Positions 17,833 to 31,846 are shown, counted from the stretch's first letter. The stretch is DNA of 64,000 nt from Oenococcus sicerae (GCF_004102045.2 NZ_CP029684.2:1116001-1180000), one strand, 5' to 3'. Numbers and translations: made by a program. Notes: generated from the sequence alone by a model not told the origin.

Positions 17833-18636
17833 TTGGATATAAAATTAATTGCACTTGATCTGGACAATACGCTCTTGAATGCTGATTGTCTGCTCAGCAT
17901 CCGTAATCGGGAAACGTTAAAAAAATTGCATCAACGCGGCTTGAAAGTCGTTTTAACAACTGGCCGACCAATCAAGGGTATTCTGCCTTTTATCGATCAG
18001 CTCAACTTGAAAGAAGTGGAAGACTATTCGATTAATTTTAACGGCGGCGTTATTCAGAATAATTTAAGCAAAAAAATAATTTCCAGTAAATTCTTAACCA
18101 AGGATATGATGAAGCCTATCAACAATTTAGCAAATCAAATGCGTTTCCCGCTAGATGGCATCACGATCGATCGCGCTTATTCTGTGATAGATGTTAAAAA
18201 ATCTGGCTATCAATCTTTTATTGGCAAATTGATGGCTTTTACTGATGTTGAATTTGCAGATTTACCGGATGATCAGCATTATTTTAAATTTGTTAGTCAA
18301 ACTGAACCTGCTCAGGTAGCTGAAATTCAAGCGGAAACGAAAAATCTTCCGAATTTTACGATTGTTAAGAGCCGACCAAACTTGTTGGAATTTTTGCCTA
18401 GAGGCGTTAATAAAAGTTTTGGTCTAAGCAAACTGTTGGCACATTTTGGCTGGTCCTTTGATAATGTGATGGCTTTTGGTGACGAGGAAAATGATTTGCC
18501 TATGATCAAGTCAGCTGGAATTGGCGTGGCAATGGGCAATGCCTCTGCAGAAGTAAAAGCTGTTTCCAATGCCGTCACAAAACGTAATACCGAAGATGGC
18601 GTTGCGGTGTACCTTGAAAAATATTTCGATCTTTAA
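17833..18636 (+). CDS. HAD-superfamily (Cof type) sugar-phosphate phosphatase
   Basis: Protein of 267 residues. Motif I DLDNTLL with nucleophile Asp9 and acid/base Asp11, TTGRP (motif II, about 44-48), and GDEENDLPMIKSAG (motif IV, about 216-229) define the Cof/HAD-IIB family. A cap domain occupies about 85-185. The start is TTG 17833, chosen because AAAGGAGA lies 7 bp upstream and the sequence begins directly with the core strand. Substrates of such enzymes are sugar phosphates or pyridoxal phosphate and cannot be named here. Between PTS genes, so possibly sugar-phosphate homeostasis. Confidence 0.88.
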   Translation: MDIKLIALDLDNTLLNADCLLSIRNRETLKKLHQRGLKVVLTTGRPIKGILPFIDQLNLKEVEDYSINFNGGVIQNNLSKKIISSKFLTKDMMKPINNLANQMRFPLDGITIDRAYSVIDVKKSGYQSFIGKLMAFTDVEFADLPDDQHYFKFVSQTEPAQVAEIQAETKNLPNFTIVKSRPNLLEFLPRGVNKSFGLSKLLAHFGWSFDNVMAFGDEENDLPMIKSAGIGVAMGNASAEVKAVSNAVTKRNTEDGVAVYLEKYFDL

Positions 18637-18951
18637 TGGCCGTGGAAAGTAAGGGCTTTCGATATTCTTTTATAATTTTGATCGGGACTGTTGTTGAAAA
18701 CGTTTTCAAAGCCTATGATAGATGAGGTGGTAGTCGAATTAACGACGATTATCGTATCAACTATTTACATCAGCATTTTTTCAAAAAATGAGAGTCGGAT
18801 TTTTTCTAAGCAAAGCAGTCTTTTAGGCTTTTTACGCTATTTGACCAAGCCGATAGCATGACATTGGTCAACGCTATATCGCTTAAGGCACGATGCTTGT
18901 TTGTCATGAAAAAATGATTAGTTTTTACGGAACTAAATTTAGGAGAACACA
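18637..18951 (+). other. Noncoding leader/intergenic region upstream of ptsI
   Basis: 315 bp with no convincing gene. It holds a TATAAT (18671-18676), a perfect cre palindrome (18695-18708), a CATTTTTT / AAAAAATG hairpin near 18775-18792, and the inverted repeat TTGACCAA-N15-TTGGTCAA (18841-18871). The cre directly after a -10 would repress by roadblock or occlusion. The long stretch to the ptsI start could be a structured 5' UTR. Confidence 0.6.
18695..18708. promoter_or_regulatory. Perfect palindromic cre (CcpA) site
   Basis: TGAAAACGTTTTCA, a fully symmetric catabolite-response element, about 245 bp before ptsI and 18 bp after a TATAAT. Confidence 0.75.
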
Positions 18952-20679
18952 ATGACTGAAACAAAGAAATTAACCGGAATTGCTGCGTCAGACGGTGTTG
19001 GTATCGCTAAAAGCTATTTGTTGATCGAACCAGCTTTAGCCTTTCCTTACAATAAAAAAATTAGTGATGTAGTGGGAGAAGAAAAACGTTTAGATCAAGC
19101 GCTGGCTGCTTCAAAAGATGATTTAGAAAAAATAAAAGCTAAAGCTGAAAAGACTTTAGGCAAAGATGAAGCTGAGGTTTTTCAAGCTCATATCACGATT
19201 TTGGCAGACCCCGAACTCATTGCCGGCATTAAGGGGCAGATCGAGAACAGCAAGATCAATGCGGAGTCAGCTTTGAAAAACGTCACGGACAATTATATTG
19301 CGACTTTTGAAGCGATGACCGATAACGCTTATATGCAGGAACGAGCAGCTGATATCCGTGATATCGCTAAACGTGTCACGAGTCATTTATTAGGAATTGA
19401 TCTGCCTAATCCAGCTTTGATTGATGAGGAAGTGATCGTTGTCGCCCATGATCTGACGCCTTCAGATACGGCACAACTAGATCCCGAATTCGTTAAGGGC
19501 ATTGTGACTGATATTGGCGGTCGCACAGCACATGCTTCAATCATGGCACGCTCTCTTGAGATTCCTGCAGTAGTCGGTACTCAAAAAGCAATTGAAGAAA
19601 TTAAGAATGATGTCAATGTTATCGTTGATGGCTCTACCGGCCAAGTACTGATCGAACCTAATGAGGACGAAGAAGTTGTTTACGCGAGAAAAGTGGGTGA
19701 ATATTTTGCTCGCAAACGCGAACAGGCTCAGTTAAGAGATGAAGCGACGGAATCAGCTGATGGCCATCATTTTGATATCAATGCTAATATCGGATCTCCA
19801 AAAGATCTTGATGCTGTCGTAGCAAATGGTGCTGAAGGTATTGGCTTGTTTAGAACAGAATTCTTGTTTATTGATTCTGACCACCTTCCAACTGAGGACG
19901 AACAATTTGCTGCCTATAAAGCTGCTTTACAATCGATGGATGGCAAACCGGTCACGATTCGAACAATGGATATCGGTGGTGATAAACAGCTAAGTTATTG
20001 GAAACTGCCAAAAGAGGATAACCCATTTCTCGGCTATCGTGCGATTCGAATTTCGCTCAAACAGGATGATATTTTCCGGACTCAGCTGCGAGCTTTGTTG
20101 CGTGCCTCGGTTTATGGCAATCTGTGGATCATGTTTCCGATGATTGCAACTTTACAGGAATTCCGTGATGCAAAAAAGATTTATGAAGAAGAAAAGCAGA
20201 ATTTAACGGCCAAGGGTGTTAAATTTGCAGATAATATCAAATTAGGAATCATGGTTGAAATCCCGGCTTCAGCGGTTTTAGCGGACAAATTTGCTAAGGA
20301 AGTTGATTTCTTCTCAATTGGTACTAATGATTTAATTCAATATACGATGGCAGCAGATCGCGGTAATGACAGTGTTTCTTATCTATATCAGCCATATAAC
20401 CCGGCGATTCTGCGCTTGGTTCATAACGTGATCGATGCTGCGCACAAAGAAGGTAAATTCGTAGCCATGTGTGGTGAAATGGCCGGTGATCCAGTTGCGG
20501 TACCTGTCTTGATGGGGCTAGGCTTGGATGAATTTTCCATGTCGGCCTCTTCAGTTTTGCCAACACGTTCTTTGATGAAACGCTTGAATGTTGCTGAGAT
20601 GCAAAAATTAGCAAAAGTTGCTTTAGATAAAGAGACAAATCAAGAAGTTATTGATTTAGTTAAACAATCAGTTAATTAA
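18952..20679 (+). CDS. ptsI: PTS enzyme I (phosphoenolpyruvate-protein phosphotransferase)
   Basis: Enzyme of 575 residues, normal length, that takes phosphate from PEP and passes it to HPr. The phospho-histidine is His194 in [31 protein letters not shown] and the C-terminal MCGEMAGDP with the active-site Cys form the PEP-binding barrel. AGGAGAACAC lies before ATG 18952. In most lactic bacteria ptsI overlaps or follows ptsH; here it is a separate unit with its own cre-bearing 315-bp upstream region. Confidence 0.97.
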   Translation: MTETKKLTGIAASDGVGIAKSYLLIEPALAFPYNKKISDVVGEEKRLDQALAASKDDLEKIKAKAEKTLGKDEAEVFQAHITILADPELIAGIKGQIENSKINAESALKNVTDNYIATFEAMTDNAYMQERAADIRDIAKRVTSHLLGIDLPNPALIDEEVIVVAHDLTPSDTAQLDPEFVKGIVTDIGGRTAHASIMARSLEIPAVVGTQKAIEEIKNDVNVIVDGSTGQVLIEPNEDEEVVYARKVGEYFARKREQAQLRDEATESADGHHFDINANIGSPKDLDAVVANGAEGIGLFRTEFLFIDSDHLPTEDEQFAAYKAALQSMDGKPVTIRTMDIGGDKQLSYWKLPKEDNPFLGYRAIRISLKQDDIFRTQLRALLRASVYGNLWIMFPMIATLQEFRDAKKIYEEEKQNLTAKGVKFADNIKLGIMVEIPASAVLADKFAKEVDFFSIGTNDLIQYTMAADRGNDSVSYLYQPYNPAILRLVHNVIDAAHKEGKFVAMCGEMAGDPVAVPVLMGLGLDEFSMSASSVLPTRSLMKRLNVAEMQKLAKVALDKETNQEVIDLVKQSVN

Positions 20680-20699
20680 AGACCTGCGGGTCTTTTTTT
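20680..20699 (+). terminator. Terminator after ptsI
   Basis: AAGACC-TGC-GGGTCTT hairpin with T7, immediately after the stop codon. Confidence 0.85.
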
Positions 20700-20722
20700 A
20701 GTTTAAAAGTATAATGGGAAAT

Positions 20723-22018
20723 ATGAATATTGGACTTTTTACCGACACTTATTTCCCACAGATTTCCGGCGTGAGCACAAGTACACAGATTTTAGCTCGC
20801 CAATTGGAAGCTCAAGGACATAATGTCTATATTTTTACGACGACTGACCCAAAGGTCAAGCGATCCCAATACGGTCATGGCAGAGAGAAAAATATTTACC
20901 GTTTTTCGTCAATTCCTTATACAGGTTTCAAGGATCGTCGAATTGCTTTTCGTGGTTTTTTTGAAGGCATCGACATTGCAAAAACATTAAGACTTGATTT
21001 AGTTCATACGCAAACAGAATTCAGTTTGGGATTGATGGGCAAAATCATTGCGCGCGAATTAAAAATACCGATCGTTCATACCTATCACACGATGTATCAG
21101 GATTATACACATTATGTGATGAACGGCCGCTTGATCAAGGCAGGTGGTGTCGAAGTGATCGTGCGAGTTTATTTGAAATCAGTCAATGGTGTGATCGCAC
21201 CAAGTCAAAGAGTTTACGATACATTGCGCGGTTATGGCGTTGATGCGCCGATGCCGATTATACCGACCGGTGTTAGTTTTGCGAAAAATCAAGTGGATCA
21301 TTCAGCAGAATTACGAAAGTCCTTGAAAATTAGACCCAAACAACCAGTCATTCTTTCTTTAGGACGAGTTGCCTTTGAGAAAAATCTTGAAGAATTAATT
21401 AACGTTTTACCGGATATTATTAGCGATTTCCATAATGCTGTCCTAGTGATTGCTGGGGATGGTCCGGCTCGAGAAGAATTGGAAGACCATGCCAAAGCGT
21501 TAGGTTTGAGTAAATACGTGAAATTCGTTGGCATGGTCAAACATTGTGACGTTTATTCCTATTACCGTATGGCTGATGTCTTCGCCAGTTCTTCGACTTC
21601 TGAATCGCAGGGTCTGACTTTTATTGAAGCAGTCAATGCCAATCGTCCTTTTGTGGCGATGCCGAATCCTTATTTAATTCAAATTACTAAGTCCAAACTG
21701 ATTGGCACGATCGTGAACAATAACGAAGAAATGGTTGAAGCGCTTGAGATGTATTTATCTGATCCCAGTTACAAAAAAGAAAATCCTGATCGCGATTTGG
21801 CCTTAAAAGAAGTCAGTGCAGAAAAATTTGGGCACGACGTTCTGGCATTCTATGAGGAAGTGATTCGTGATTTTCATCCCTCTCATGTCAAATCTTCTGA
21901 TGAGCCGACTGATGACGAAATTAGTTATGCACGCCAATTACTGGGCCGTTTGCCTTTGCCAAAGGTTGCTAAAAGAAGAATATTAAAGGTTAAAAAAGAA
22001 GCACCTGAAGATAAATAG
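20723..22018 (+). CDS. GT4 glycosyltransferase, probable 1,2-diacylglycerol 3-glucosyltransferase
   Basis: Predicted 431 residues from ATG 20723, where the GT4 N-terminus NIGLFTDTYFPQISGVSTS begins; an ATG at 20714 lies inside the -10 box. GDGPAREELE (about 255) and the EX7E motif region SSTSESQGLTFIEAV (about 293-307) are typical. The sequence pattern and the following second GT4, flippase-like gene and ltaS match the glycolipid-anchor genes of lactic bacteria, where the first enzyme adds glucose to diacylglycerol. TATAAT at 20710-20715 ends 7 bp before the ATG, so the message may be leaderless. Confidence 0.85.
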   Translation: MNIGLFTDTYFPQISGVSTSTQILARQLEAQGHNVYIFTTTDPKVKRSQYGHGREKNIYRFSSIPYTGFKDRRIAFRGFFEGIDIAKTLRLDLVHTQTEFSLGLMGKIIARELKIPIVHTYHTMYQDYTHYVMNGRLIKAGGVEVIVRVYLKSVNGVIAPSQRVYDTLRGYGVDAPMPIIPTGVSFAKNQVDHSAELRKSLKIRPKQPVILSLGRVAFEKNLEELINVLPDIISDFHNAVLVIAGDGPAREELEDHAKALGLSKYVKFVGMVKHCDVYSYYRMADVFASSSTSESQGLTFIEAVNANRPFVAMPNPYLIQITKSKLIGTIVNNNEEMVEALEMYLSDPSYKKENPDRDLALKEVSAEKFGHDVLAFYEEVIRDFHPSHVKSSDEPTDDEISYARQLLGRLPLPKVAKRRILKVKKEAPEDK

Positions 22019-22031
22019 TAGAATGGTATAA

Positions 22032-23063
22032 ATGAAGGTATTGCAGTATTTTGAAAATCCGGGTTTGATCAGTCGTTCAGGTATTGGGCATGCCCAGCGT
22101 TTGCAACAAGAGGAACTCTCGTATACGGATGTTGTTTTGGATACAAGCCCTTTTTCTAAGGATTATGATTTGATCGATGTGAACACCTATGGCCCTAAAT
22201 CGATCGCAATGTTAGCCAAAGCCCGTTTAGAAAACAAGAAAATCGTTTATCATGCTCATTCAACTTATGAGGATTTTCGGAATTCTTTTATTGGCTCTAA
22301 TTTGTTATCTAAACCTTTTAAACGGCATTTAATTAATGCTTATAAACGTGCCGATCTCATTATTACGCCGACAGCTTACGCTAAAACGCTTCTGCGCGGT
22401 TACGGCTTGACGCAGCCAATAATTCCGATTTCAAACGGTGTTCGTGTTTCATCCTATGAAAAAAGTCAGTCTAAAATAACCAAATTCCGTCAGTTTTTGA
22501 ATTTGAGTGCTGATGACAAACGCAAAGTAATTATTTCGGTCGGGCTGTATTTTCAGCGTAAAGGTGTCATCGATTTTGTCGAATTAGCCAAGCGTAATCC
22601 TGAATATTTGTTCGTCTGGTTTGGCTATACCGATTTACGCATTATCCCAAGAAAAATCAGAAAAATGGTTCAAAGTGATCATCCCGCAAATTGCATTTTT
22701 GCCGGCTATATTACGGGTGATGTTCTGCAAGGGGCTTATTCTGGAGCGGATTTATTTTTGTACCCTAGCTATGAGGAAACGGAAGGCATTGTCGTTTTGG
22801 AGGCTTTGGCCAGTTCACAGAAGGTTCTTGTTAGAGATATCCCGGTTTATGCAGATTGGCTTCATGATGGCGTCGACTGTTATAAAGCACAGAATTTGGA
22901 TGATTTTGATAAACAGCTGCATTTGATCATGTCCGATCAAGTGAAAGATGTTTCCCAGCAAGGATACGAGGTCGCATTAACGCGTGATGTTTCAGTCATT
23001 GGGCCTCAATTAAAAGCTGCATACGAAGAGGCCCTAGCGCTTATCAGCGGGGATAGCCAATGA
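22032..23063 (+). CDS. GT4 glycosyltransferase acting on the monoglucosyl-lipid (LafB-type)
   Basis: Protein of 343 residues. HAHSTYEDFRNSF (about 77-89), SNGVRV (about 138) and PSYEETEGIVVLEALAS (about 242-258; EX7E motif) mark a GT4 enzyme. In lactic bacteria the second gene of this pair adds the second hexose to the glycolipid anchor of lipoteichoic acid; the exact sugar is inferred, not visible. It starts 13 bp after the first enzyme without a clear Shine-Dalgarno and overlaps the next gene by 4 bp. Confidence 0.8.
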   Translation: MKVLQYFENPGLISRSGIGHAQRLQQEELSYTDVVLDTSPFSKDYDLIDVNTYGPKSIAMLAKARLENKKIVYHAHSTYEDFRNSFIGSNLLSKPFKRHLINAYKRADLIITPTAYAKTLLRGYGLTQPIIPISNGVRVSSYEKSQSKITKFRQFLNLSADDKRKVIISVGLYFQRKGVIDFVELAKRNPEYLFVWFGYTDLRIIPRKIRKMVQSDHPANCIFAGYITGDVLQGAYSGADLFLYPSYEETEGIVVLEALASSQKVLVRDIPVYADWLHDGVDCYKAQNLDDFDKQLHLIMSDQVKDVSQQGYEVALTRDVSVIGPQLKAAYEEALALISGDSQ

Positions 23064-24088
23064 GTAAAAAACAACGTTTTTTTTGGATTTTGTTGACCCT
23101 TTTTATTGGTGTGATCGTCTTTGTCTATAGCTTTCGAAAAGTAAATTTCAAAGAGTTTTGTCGCCAAATTGCAAACACCAATTATAATTGGCTTCTTATT
23201 GCTTTTTTAATGATTATTTTCTATTACTTGACTATGACGTGGATCTTAAAAATTTTGCTGAGACCAACCAAAGTTAGTTTTTGGGGATTGATCCGAACTC
23301 CGCTCATGGAACAATTTGGCAATGGCATTACACCTTTTTCAGTGGGCGGTCAGCCTATGCAAATTCTCGGTTTGCAACAGGCTGGTGTTTCAGTGGGCGA
23401 GGGCAGTTCAGTATCATTGATGAAATTTGTTATTTATCAGGGTATGATCGTTGTTACTTTCTTGATTTGTCTTGTTTTTGGTTATCAGTACGTTGCTGAC
23501 CATATGCTGGCTATGACCAGTTTGGTCATTTTCGGCATCATAATTCATGTGCTTGTTTTGCTAGGACTTATATTCATTATGTTTTTTCCGCCCATTACTG
23601 AGAAATTAGCAAACATCGCACTAATTCCTTTTCGCTGGTTCCTTTCAGATGAGCAGGTCAACGAAATCAGCCTGAAATTGGATCAAAAAATTCTCGAATT
23701 TCATGCTGTATCGCACAAACTAGCTAGTGATCCCAAAAAACTCTTTGAAGCTTCCTGCCTGACGTTAATTCAGTTGCTGGTTTATTATTTGATTCCTTAT
23801 TTCATTTTACGAGCCGTCGGAGCTGAGAATGCTAACGCTATTTTTATCGTTGCTTTGAATGTTATTTTGACCCTGGCTATTTCTATTTTTCCGGTTCCAG
23901 GTGGCGCAGGTGGCGCTGAAATTGGGTTTTCCCTGCTTTTTTCTAGTTTTTTAGCAAACCATACCGTGACGATTTTTGCAATGCTGGTATGGCGTTTAAT
24001 GACTTATTATTTTGGCATTTTCGCTGGACTGTTAGCGTATAATATAATACCGAATCAGCTAGATGAAAAAAATCATGTCGACAACTGA
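23060..24088 (+). CDS. UPF0104/LPG-synthase-TM-domain membrane protein (flippase-like)
   Basis: Protein of 342 residues with about eight hydrophobic segments and the landmarks FGNGITPFSVGGQPMQ (about 84-99) and FPVPGGAGGAEIGFSLLF (about 277-294). These are typical of the MprF transmembrane domain family without the catalytic lysyl-transferase domain. Such proteins next to glycolipid synthases are thought to translocate or present glycolipids. Fourteen bases or fewer separate or overlap it with neighbours, so it belongs to the same operon. Confidence 0.8.
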   Translation: MSKKQRFFWILLTLFIGVIVFVYSFRKVNFKEFCRQIANTNYNWLLIAFLMIIFYYLTMTWILKILLRPTKVSFWGLIRTPLMEQFGNGITPFSVGGQPMQILGLQQAGVSVGEGSSVSLMKFVIYQGMIVVTFLICLVFGYQYVADHMLAMTSLVIFGIIIHVLVLLGLIFIMFFPPITEKLANIALIPFRWFLSDEQVNEISLKLDQKILEFHAVSHKLASDPKKLFEASCLTLIQLLVYYLIPYFILRAVGAENANAIFIVALNVILTLAISIFPVPGGAGGAEIGFSLLFSSFLANHTVTIFAMLVWRLMTYYFGIFAGLLAYNIIPNQLDEKNHVDN

Positions 24089-24329
24089 ATCTGAAATTAC
24101 ACCGATCATCGACCGTCTTGAAGCAATGGTTATGGACGATAGTGACTCTATTCAAGTCCGCAATTTTGATCTTTATGGTTTGAATTTAGCTAGTGTCAGC
24201 TTTGATCATGAAACAGGTATTTTTACGATTCAGGCTTTTCGAGATAATCAAGTTTTTAAATTTGATAACATTGATTTGGTTGCTATTGATATATATGAAA
24301 TACTTCGTGATTTGAAGTTAACTTTTTAA
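24075..24329 (+). CDS. DUF1797/YkuJ-family protein
   Basis: Small acidic protein of 84 residues from ATG 24075 (MSTTESE...); an ATG at 24063 would add four residues. The pattern IIDRLEAMVMDDS...IQVRNFDLYG and FKFDNIDLVAIDIYEIL matches YkuJ of Bacillus, a small fold of unknown role. It overlaps the end of the flippase-like gene and abuts ltaS (TAATG). Confidence 0.75.
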   Translation: MSTTESEITPIIDRLEAMVMDDSDSIQVRNFDLYGLNLASVSFDHETGIFTIQAFRDNQVFKFDNIDLVAIDIYEILRDLKLTF

Positions 24330-26554
24330 TGATTAAAAAAATATCACTACAAATTAAAAATTTTTTCGTTCAAAATCGGACACGGCCCATTGTCTCTTTC
24401 TTTTTGATCAATCTTTTTTTTATCGAATTAAAAACTGTTATTGAGTACTACATAAACTTCAATTTAGGAATCAAAGGGATGATGCAGGTTTTGATCGCTG
24501 TTTTGAATCCATTGCCAACTGCAATCCTTTTTTTAAGCATTGCCCTTTATTTTCGCGGGTATTTAGCCTATTGGTTAATGATTTTGATGAATCTGCTTCA
24601 GACGTTGTGGCTTTTTGCCAATATACTCTACTACCGTGAATTTAGTGATTTTCTTTCTTTTTCAATTATGTCATCCGGCTCTTCTGTGGGCGAAAATCTC
24701 GGTAAATCAATTGCAGGTATTGTTCATATTAGTGATTTTCTAGTTTTTCTTGATATTGCTGTTTTGATTTTGTTACTAATTTTTCGCCAAATTACCTCAG
24801 ATAAGCAGGGTTTGCTGAAGCGATTCTCTCTTTTGACTTCCGCCTTAGGTTTTGTTCTCGTATTTGTTGTTTTTGGACTGGCTAATTCCAATCGTTCTGG
24901 TTTATTGACACGATCTTTTGACAATAACTATATTGTGAAATATTTGGGTCTAAATGAATATGCGGCCTTTAATGCACTACAGACACATAATCAAGCTGTC
25001 AGTCGCCAAAAAGCCACCGCTGCCGAACTCAAACCGATTCAAAAGTGGATTAATTCTCATCGAGCCCCGGCTAATGTTAAGTATTATGGTGTTGAGAAAG
25101 GGAAAAATGTTTTTGTTTTTCATTTGGAGTCTTTTCAACAATTTTTAATTGACTACAAAGTCAACGGCAAAGAAGTTACACCGAATTTGAATGCTTTTTA
25201 TCATGATCAACATACGATTTCTTTTGATAATTTTTATAATCAAGTTGGCCAAGGGAAGACTTCAGATGCGGAAACGATGCTGGATAATTCTTTATTTGGT
25301 TTGCCATCTGGTTCAGCAATGGTTAAATATGGGACGAGCAATACTTTTCAATCAGGCCCGGCCATTTTAAGCCAAATGGGTTATACAACAGCTGCATTTC
25401 ATGGGGATGTACCATCTTTTTGGAACCGAAATAATACTTACAAGTCTTGGGGATATGATTATTTTTTCAGTAAGGATTTTTATCCGAATTCTTTGAAAGC
25501 AGATTACAATGTTGGCTATGGCATGCTTGATAAAATTTTCTTAAAGGACTCTGCTAAATATATCCAGCAATTGCCACAGCCTTTTTACGCCAAGATTATT
25601 ACTGTTACAAATCACTATCCTTACGAGACGAATAAAGAGATTTCCAACCAATTTCCAGCTACAACTACGGGCGACAAGACCGTTGACCATTACGTTCAAA
25701 CAGCTCATTATCTTGACACGGCTTTTGGTGAATTTTTAAGTTGGCTTAAAACAAGCGGCCTTTACAACAACAGCGTTATTTATGTTTATGGCGACCACTA
25801 TGGTATTTCGGAAAATCATCAGCAAGCGATCGCTCAATTACTCAAAAAAAGCGAGATCACGAATTATGATTTGGCCCAATTCCAAAAGGTCCCATTTATG
25901 GTACATGCTAGCAATCTGCAGGGCGGCATTAACCACACCTACGGCGGTGAGATCGATGTTTTGCCAACACTCTTTGACTTGCTTGGAATTCCGAGCAACG
26001 ATACGATTCAATTTGGCAACGACCTGCTTTCAACGTCTCACCGGCAAATCGTTAGTTTTAGAAATGGTGATTTCGCAACGCCAACTGTTATTAAAATGAA
26101 TGGGACTTATTGGCATACTGCTACTGGCAAGGCCATAAAATACAAAGATGCTTCGAAGTCGATGAAAGCATATATTGATGCAACACAAAGATATGTTGAT
26201 CAGCAGTTGGATTATTCTGATGAAGTGGTGACGGGTGATTTACTTCGTTTTTATCATCGTTCCGATTTTAAAACCCTTGTTAAAAAAGACTATAACTATA
26301 CGCTTAAAGATAGCTTAGCTCGTTTAAAACAGGCACAGAAAACCAATCCAAGCTCGCTTCTAGCTAAAAATCATGGCAAATCATTATTGAGTCTGTATAA
26401 AACAGATGAAATTATGCTTAAATCGACAGCCAAGATTAAAGCCTATTACGAAAAAATCAAAGAAGAAAAGCAACAACAAGAGCAACAGAATTCTTCCAAA
26501 GCAAGTTCATCGGCCTCTGTTCAGCCCTCTCAAGCAAGTAGTTCATCTCCTTGA
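24329..26554 (+). CDS. ltaS: Lipoteichoic acid synthase (LtaS family)
   Basis: Membrane enzyme of 741 residues that polymerises glycerol-phosphate from phosphatidylglycerol. Five N-terminal helices lie within about 22-185, then an extracellular sulfatase-fold domain. Metal and catalytic residues are visible: Glu267 in FHLESFQ, nucleophile Thr311 in GQGKTSDAE, and the Asp/His pair in YVYGDHYGISENH (about 486-498). The C-terminus from about 695 is Gln/Ser-rich low complexity. It overlaps ykuJ by one base. Upstream glycosyltransferases would make its glycolipid anchor. Longer than S. aureus LtaS mainly through the tail. Confidence 0.93.
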   Translation: MIKKISLQIKNFFVQNRTRPIVSFFLINLFFIELKTVIEYYINFNLGIKGMMQVLIAVLNPLPTAILFLSIALYFRGYLAYWLMILMNLLQTLWLFANILYYREFSDFLSFSIMSSGSSVGENLGKSIAGIVHISDFLVFLDIAVLILLLIFRQITSDKQGLLKRFSLLTSALGFVLVFVVFGLANSNRSGLLTRSFDNNYIVKYLGLNEYAAFNALQTHNQAVSRQKATAAELKPIQKWINSHRAPANVKYYGVEKGKNVFVFHLESFQQFLIDYKVNGKEVTPNLNAFYHDQHTISFDNFYNQVGQGKTSDAETMLDNSLFGLPSGSAMVKYGTSNTFQSGPAILSQMGYTTAAFHGDVPSFWNRNNTYKSWGYDYFFSKDFYPNSLKADYNVGYGMLDKIFLKDSAKYIQQLPQPFYAKIITVTNHYPYETNKEISNQFPATTTGDKTVDHYVQTAHYLDTAFGEFLSWLKTSGLYNNSVIYVYGDHYGISENHQQAIAQLLKKSEITNYDLAQFQKVPFMVHASNLQGGINHTYGGEIDVLPTLFDLLGIPSNDTIQFGNDLLSTSHRQIVSFRNGDFATPTVIKMNGTYWHTATGKAIKYKDASKSMKAYIDATQRYVDQQLDYSDEVVTGDLLRFYHRSDFKTLVKKDYNYTLKDSLARLKQAQKTNPSSLLAKNHGKSLLSLYKTDEIMLKSTAKIKAYYEKIKEEKQQQEQQNSSKASSSASVQPSQASSSSP

Positions 26555-26559
26555 TCTCA

Positions 26560-26585
26560 GCCCGCTGCCTTGCAGCGGGCTTTTT
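26560..26585 (+). terminator. Strong terminator of the ltaS operon
   Basis: GCCCGCTGC / GCAGCGGGC perfect 9-bp stem, 3-nt loop, T5 tail. Confidence 0.95.
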
Positions 26586-26636
26586 CTTTGTTTTCTTTGT
26601 TTTCTTTGTTTTCTTTGTTTTCTTTGTTTTCTTTTT
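26582..26636 (+). repeat. 9-bp tandem repeat (TTTTCTTTG)x5-6
   Basis: Five exact copies of a 9-bp unit containing CTTTG (at 26586, 26595, 26604, 26613 and 26622), plus a degenerate sixth, directly after the ltaS terminator. An all-pyrimidine + strand. Likely length-variable; it codes for nothing convincing. Confidence 0.85.
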
Positions 26637-26666
26637 ATATTTCTTTGATTTTTTATCATTTTTCTA

Positions 26667-26794
26667 TTGACCTTCGCCTCGTTTGGCTGTAGTATATTTA
26701 AGTCAGCTTGCGAGTCAAATTGATAGGAGATCTGCTTCAATTCTTAATTGAAAAAAGGTCTTGACATTCGTTTGATTCTCTGGCATGATATAAA
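26667..26794 (+). promoter_or_regulatory. Tandem rRNA operon promoters P1 and P2
   Basis: P1: TTGACC (26667-26672), 17 bp, TAGTAT (26690-26695). P2: TTGACA (26761-26766) with either CATGAT at 17 bp or the extended -10 TG-A-TATAAA (26786-26794). The stretch 26555-27001 (446 bp) otherwise holds the ltaS terminator, the 9-bp repeat and the 16S leader; I see no gene. Confidence 0.6.
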
Positions 26795-26818
26795 AGTTGC
26801 TTTTGTGAAGTGACGCAG

Positions 26819-26857
26819 CACTTTGAAAACTGAACAGAACAAAGACAAACAAATTGT
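26819..26857 (+). other. 16S rRNA leader arm of the RNase III processing stem
   Basis: CTTTGAAAACTGAACAGAAC and the following CAAACAAATT are complementary to AATTTGTTTG and GTTCTGTTCGGTTTTCAGAG in the spacer (28607-28641). Together they form the long helix around 16S RNA that RNase III cleaves in related bacteria. A matching pair flanks 23S: 28761-28790 with 31881-31910. Confidence 0.7.
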
Positions 26858-27001
26858 GTAGGGATTTATAAGTATGCAAGTGCTTATAAACAAATTTTCA
26901 ATAATTTGCGAAGTCAATTCGTAATACAAAAACAATAAATTATTTAACGTTTGGTAAAACAAACAGTCAGTAATTCATTATGAACACCAAGTTCAAGCTT
27001 T

Positions 27002-28576
<1,575 letters not shown>

Positions 28577-28664
28577 ATCGGAATACTAGACTGATTTAAA
28601 TATCAAAATTTGTTTGTTTGAGTTCTGTTCGGTTTTCAGAGCGCCGCCCTGAAAATCAGCAACT

Positions 28665-28737
28665 GGGGAATTAGCTCAGCTGGGAGAGCACCTGCTTTGC
28701 AAGCAGGGGGTCATCGGTTCGAACCCGATATTCTCCA
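28665..28737 (+). tRNA. tRNA-Ala (anticodon TGC)
   Basis: Cloverleaf: acceptor GGGGAAT / ATTCTCC (one G.U), D arm AGCTCAGCTGGGAGAGC, anticodon stem-loop with TGC at 28698-28700, T arm ATCGGTTCGAACCCGAT. No encoded CCA. It sits in the 16S-23S spacer, the usual place. A perfect 9-bp hairpin (ATTGGCAGT / ACTGCCAAT, 28737-28758) begins at its last base and may help processing. Confidence 0.97.
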
Positions 28738-28957
28738 TTGGCAGTTTTGACTGCCAATTGCACATTGATAACTGAATAGTAATTAAATTTCTTGTTAATT
28801 TAAAATCCTAATGTCTTAATCGACATCGAGACATTAGGTAAATTGAACCGAGAATTCACTTCGATAAAAATGTAACTGAAAAGTTACCGCTAATAAAAAA
28901 TCTAGAGATAGATCTCATAAATAATTTATTGGTTAATCGTCGGTCGTCAGATCGATA

Positions 28958-31846
<2,889 letters not shown>

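Noticed and set aside
22021-22034. Extended -10 (TGGTATAAA) overlapping the start of the second glycosyltransferase
   Set aside because: It overlaps the start codon, so a transcript from it could not make this protein; the gene is probably cotranscribed.
26406-26648. Frame encoding FLCFLC repeats
   Set aside because: It is the ltaS 3' end in another frame running into the 9-bp repeat; no start signals.
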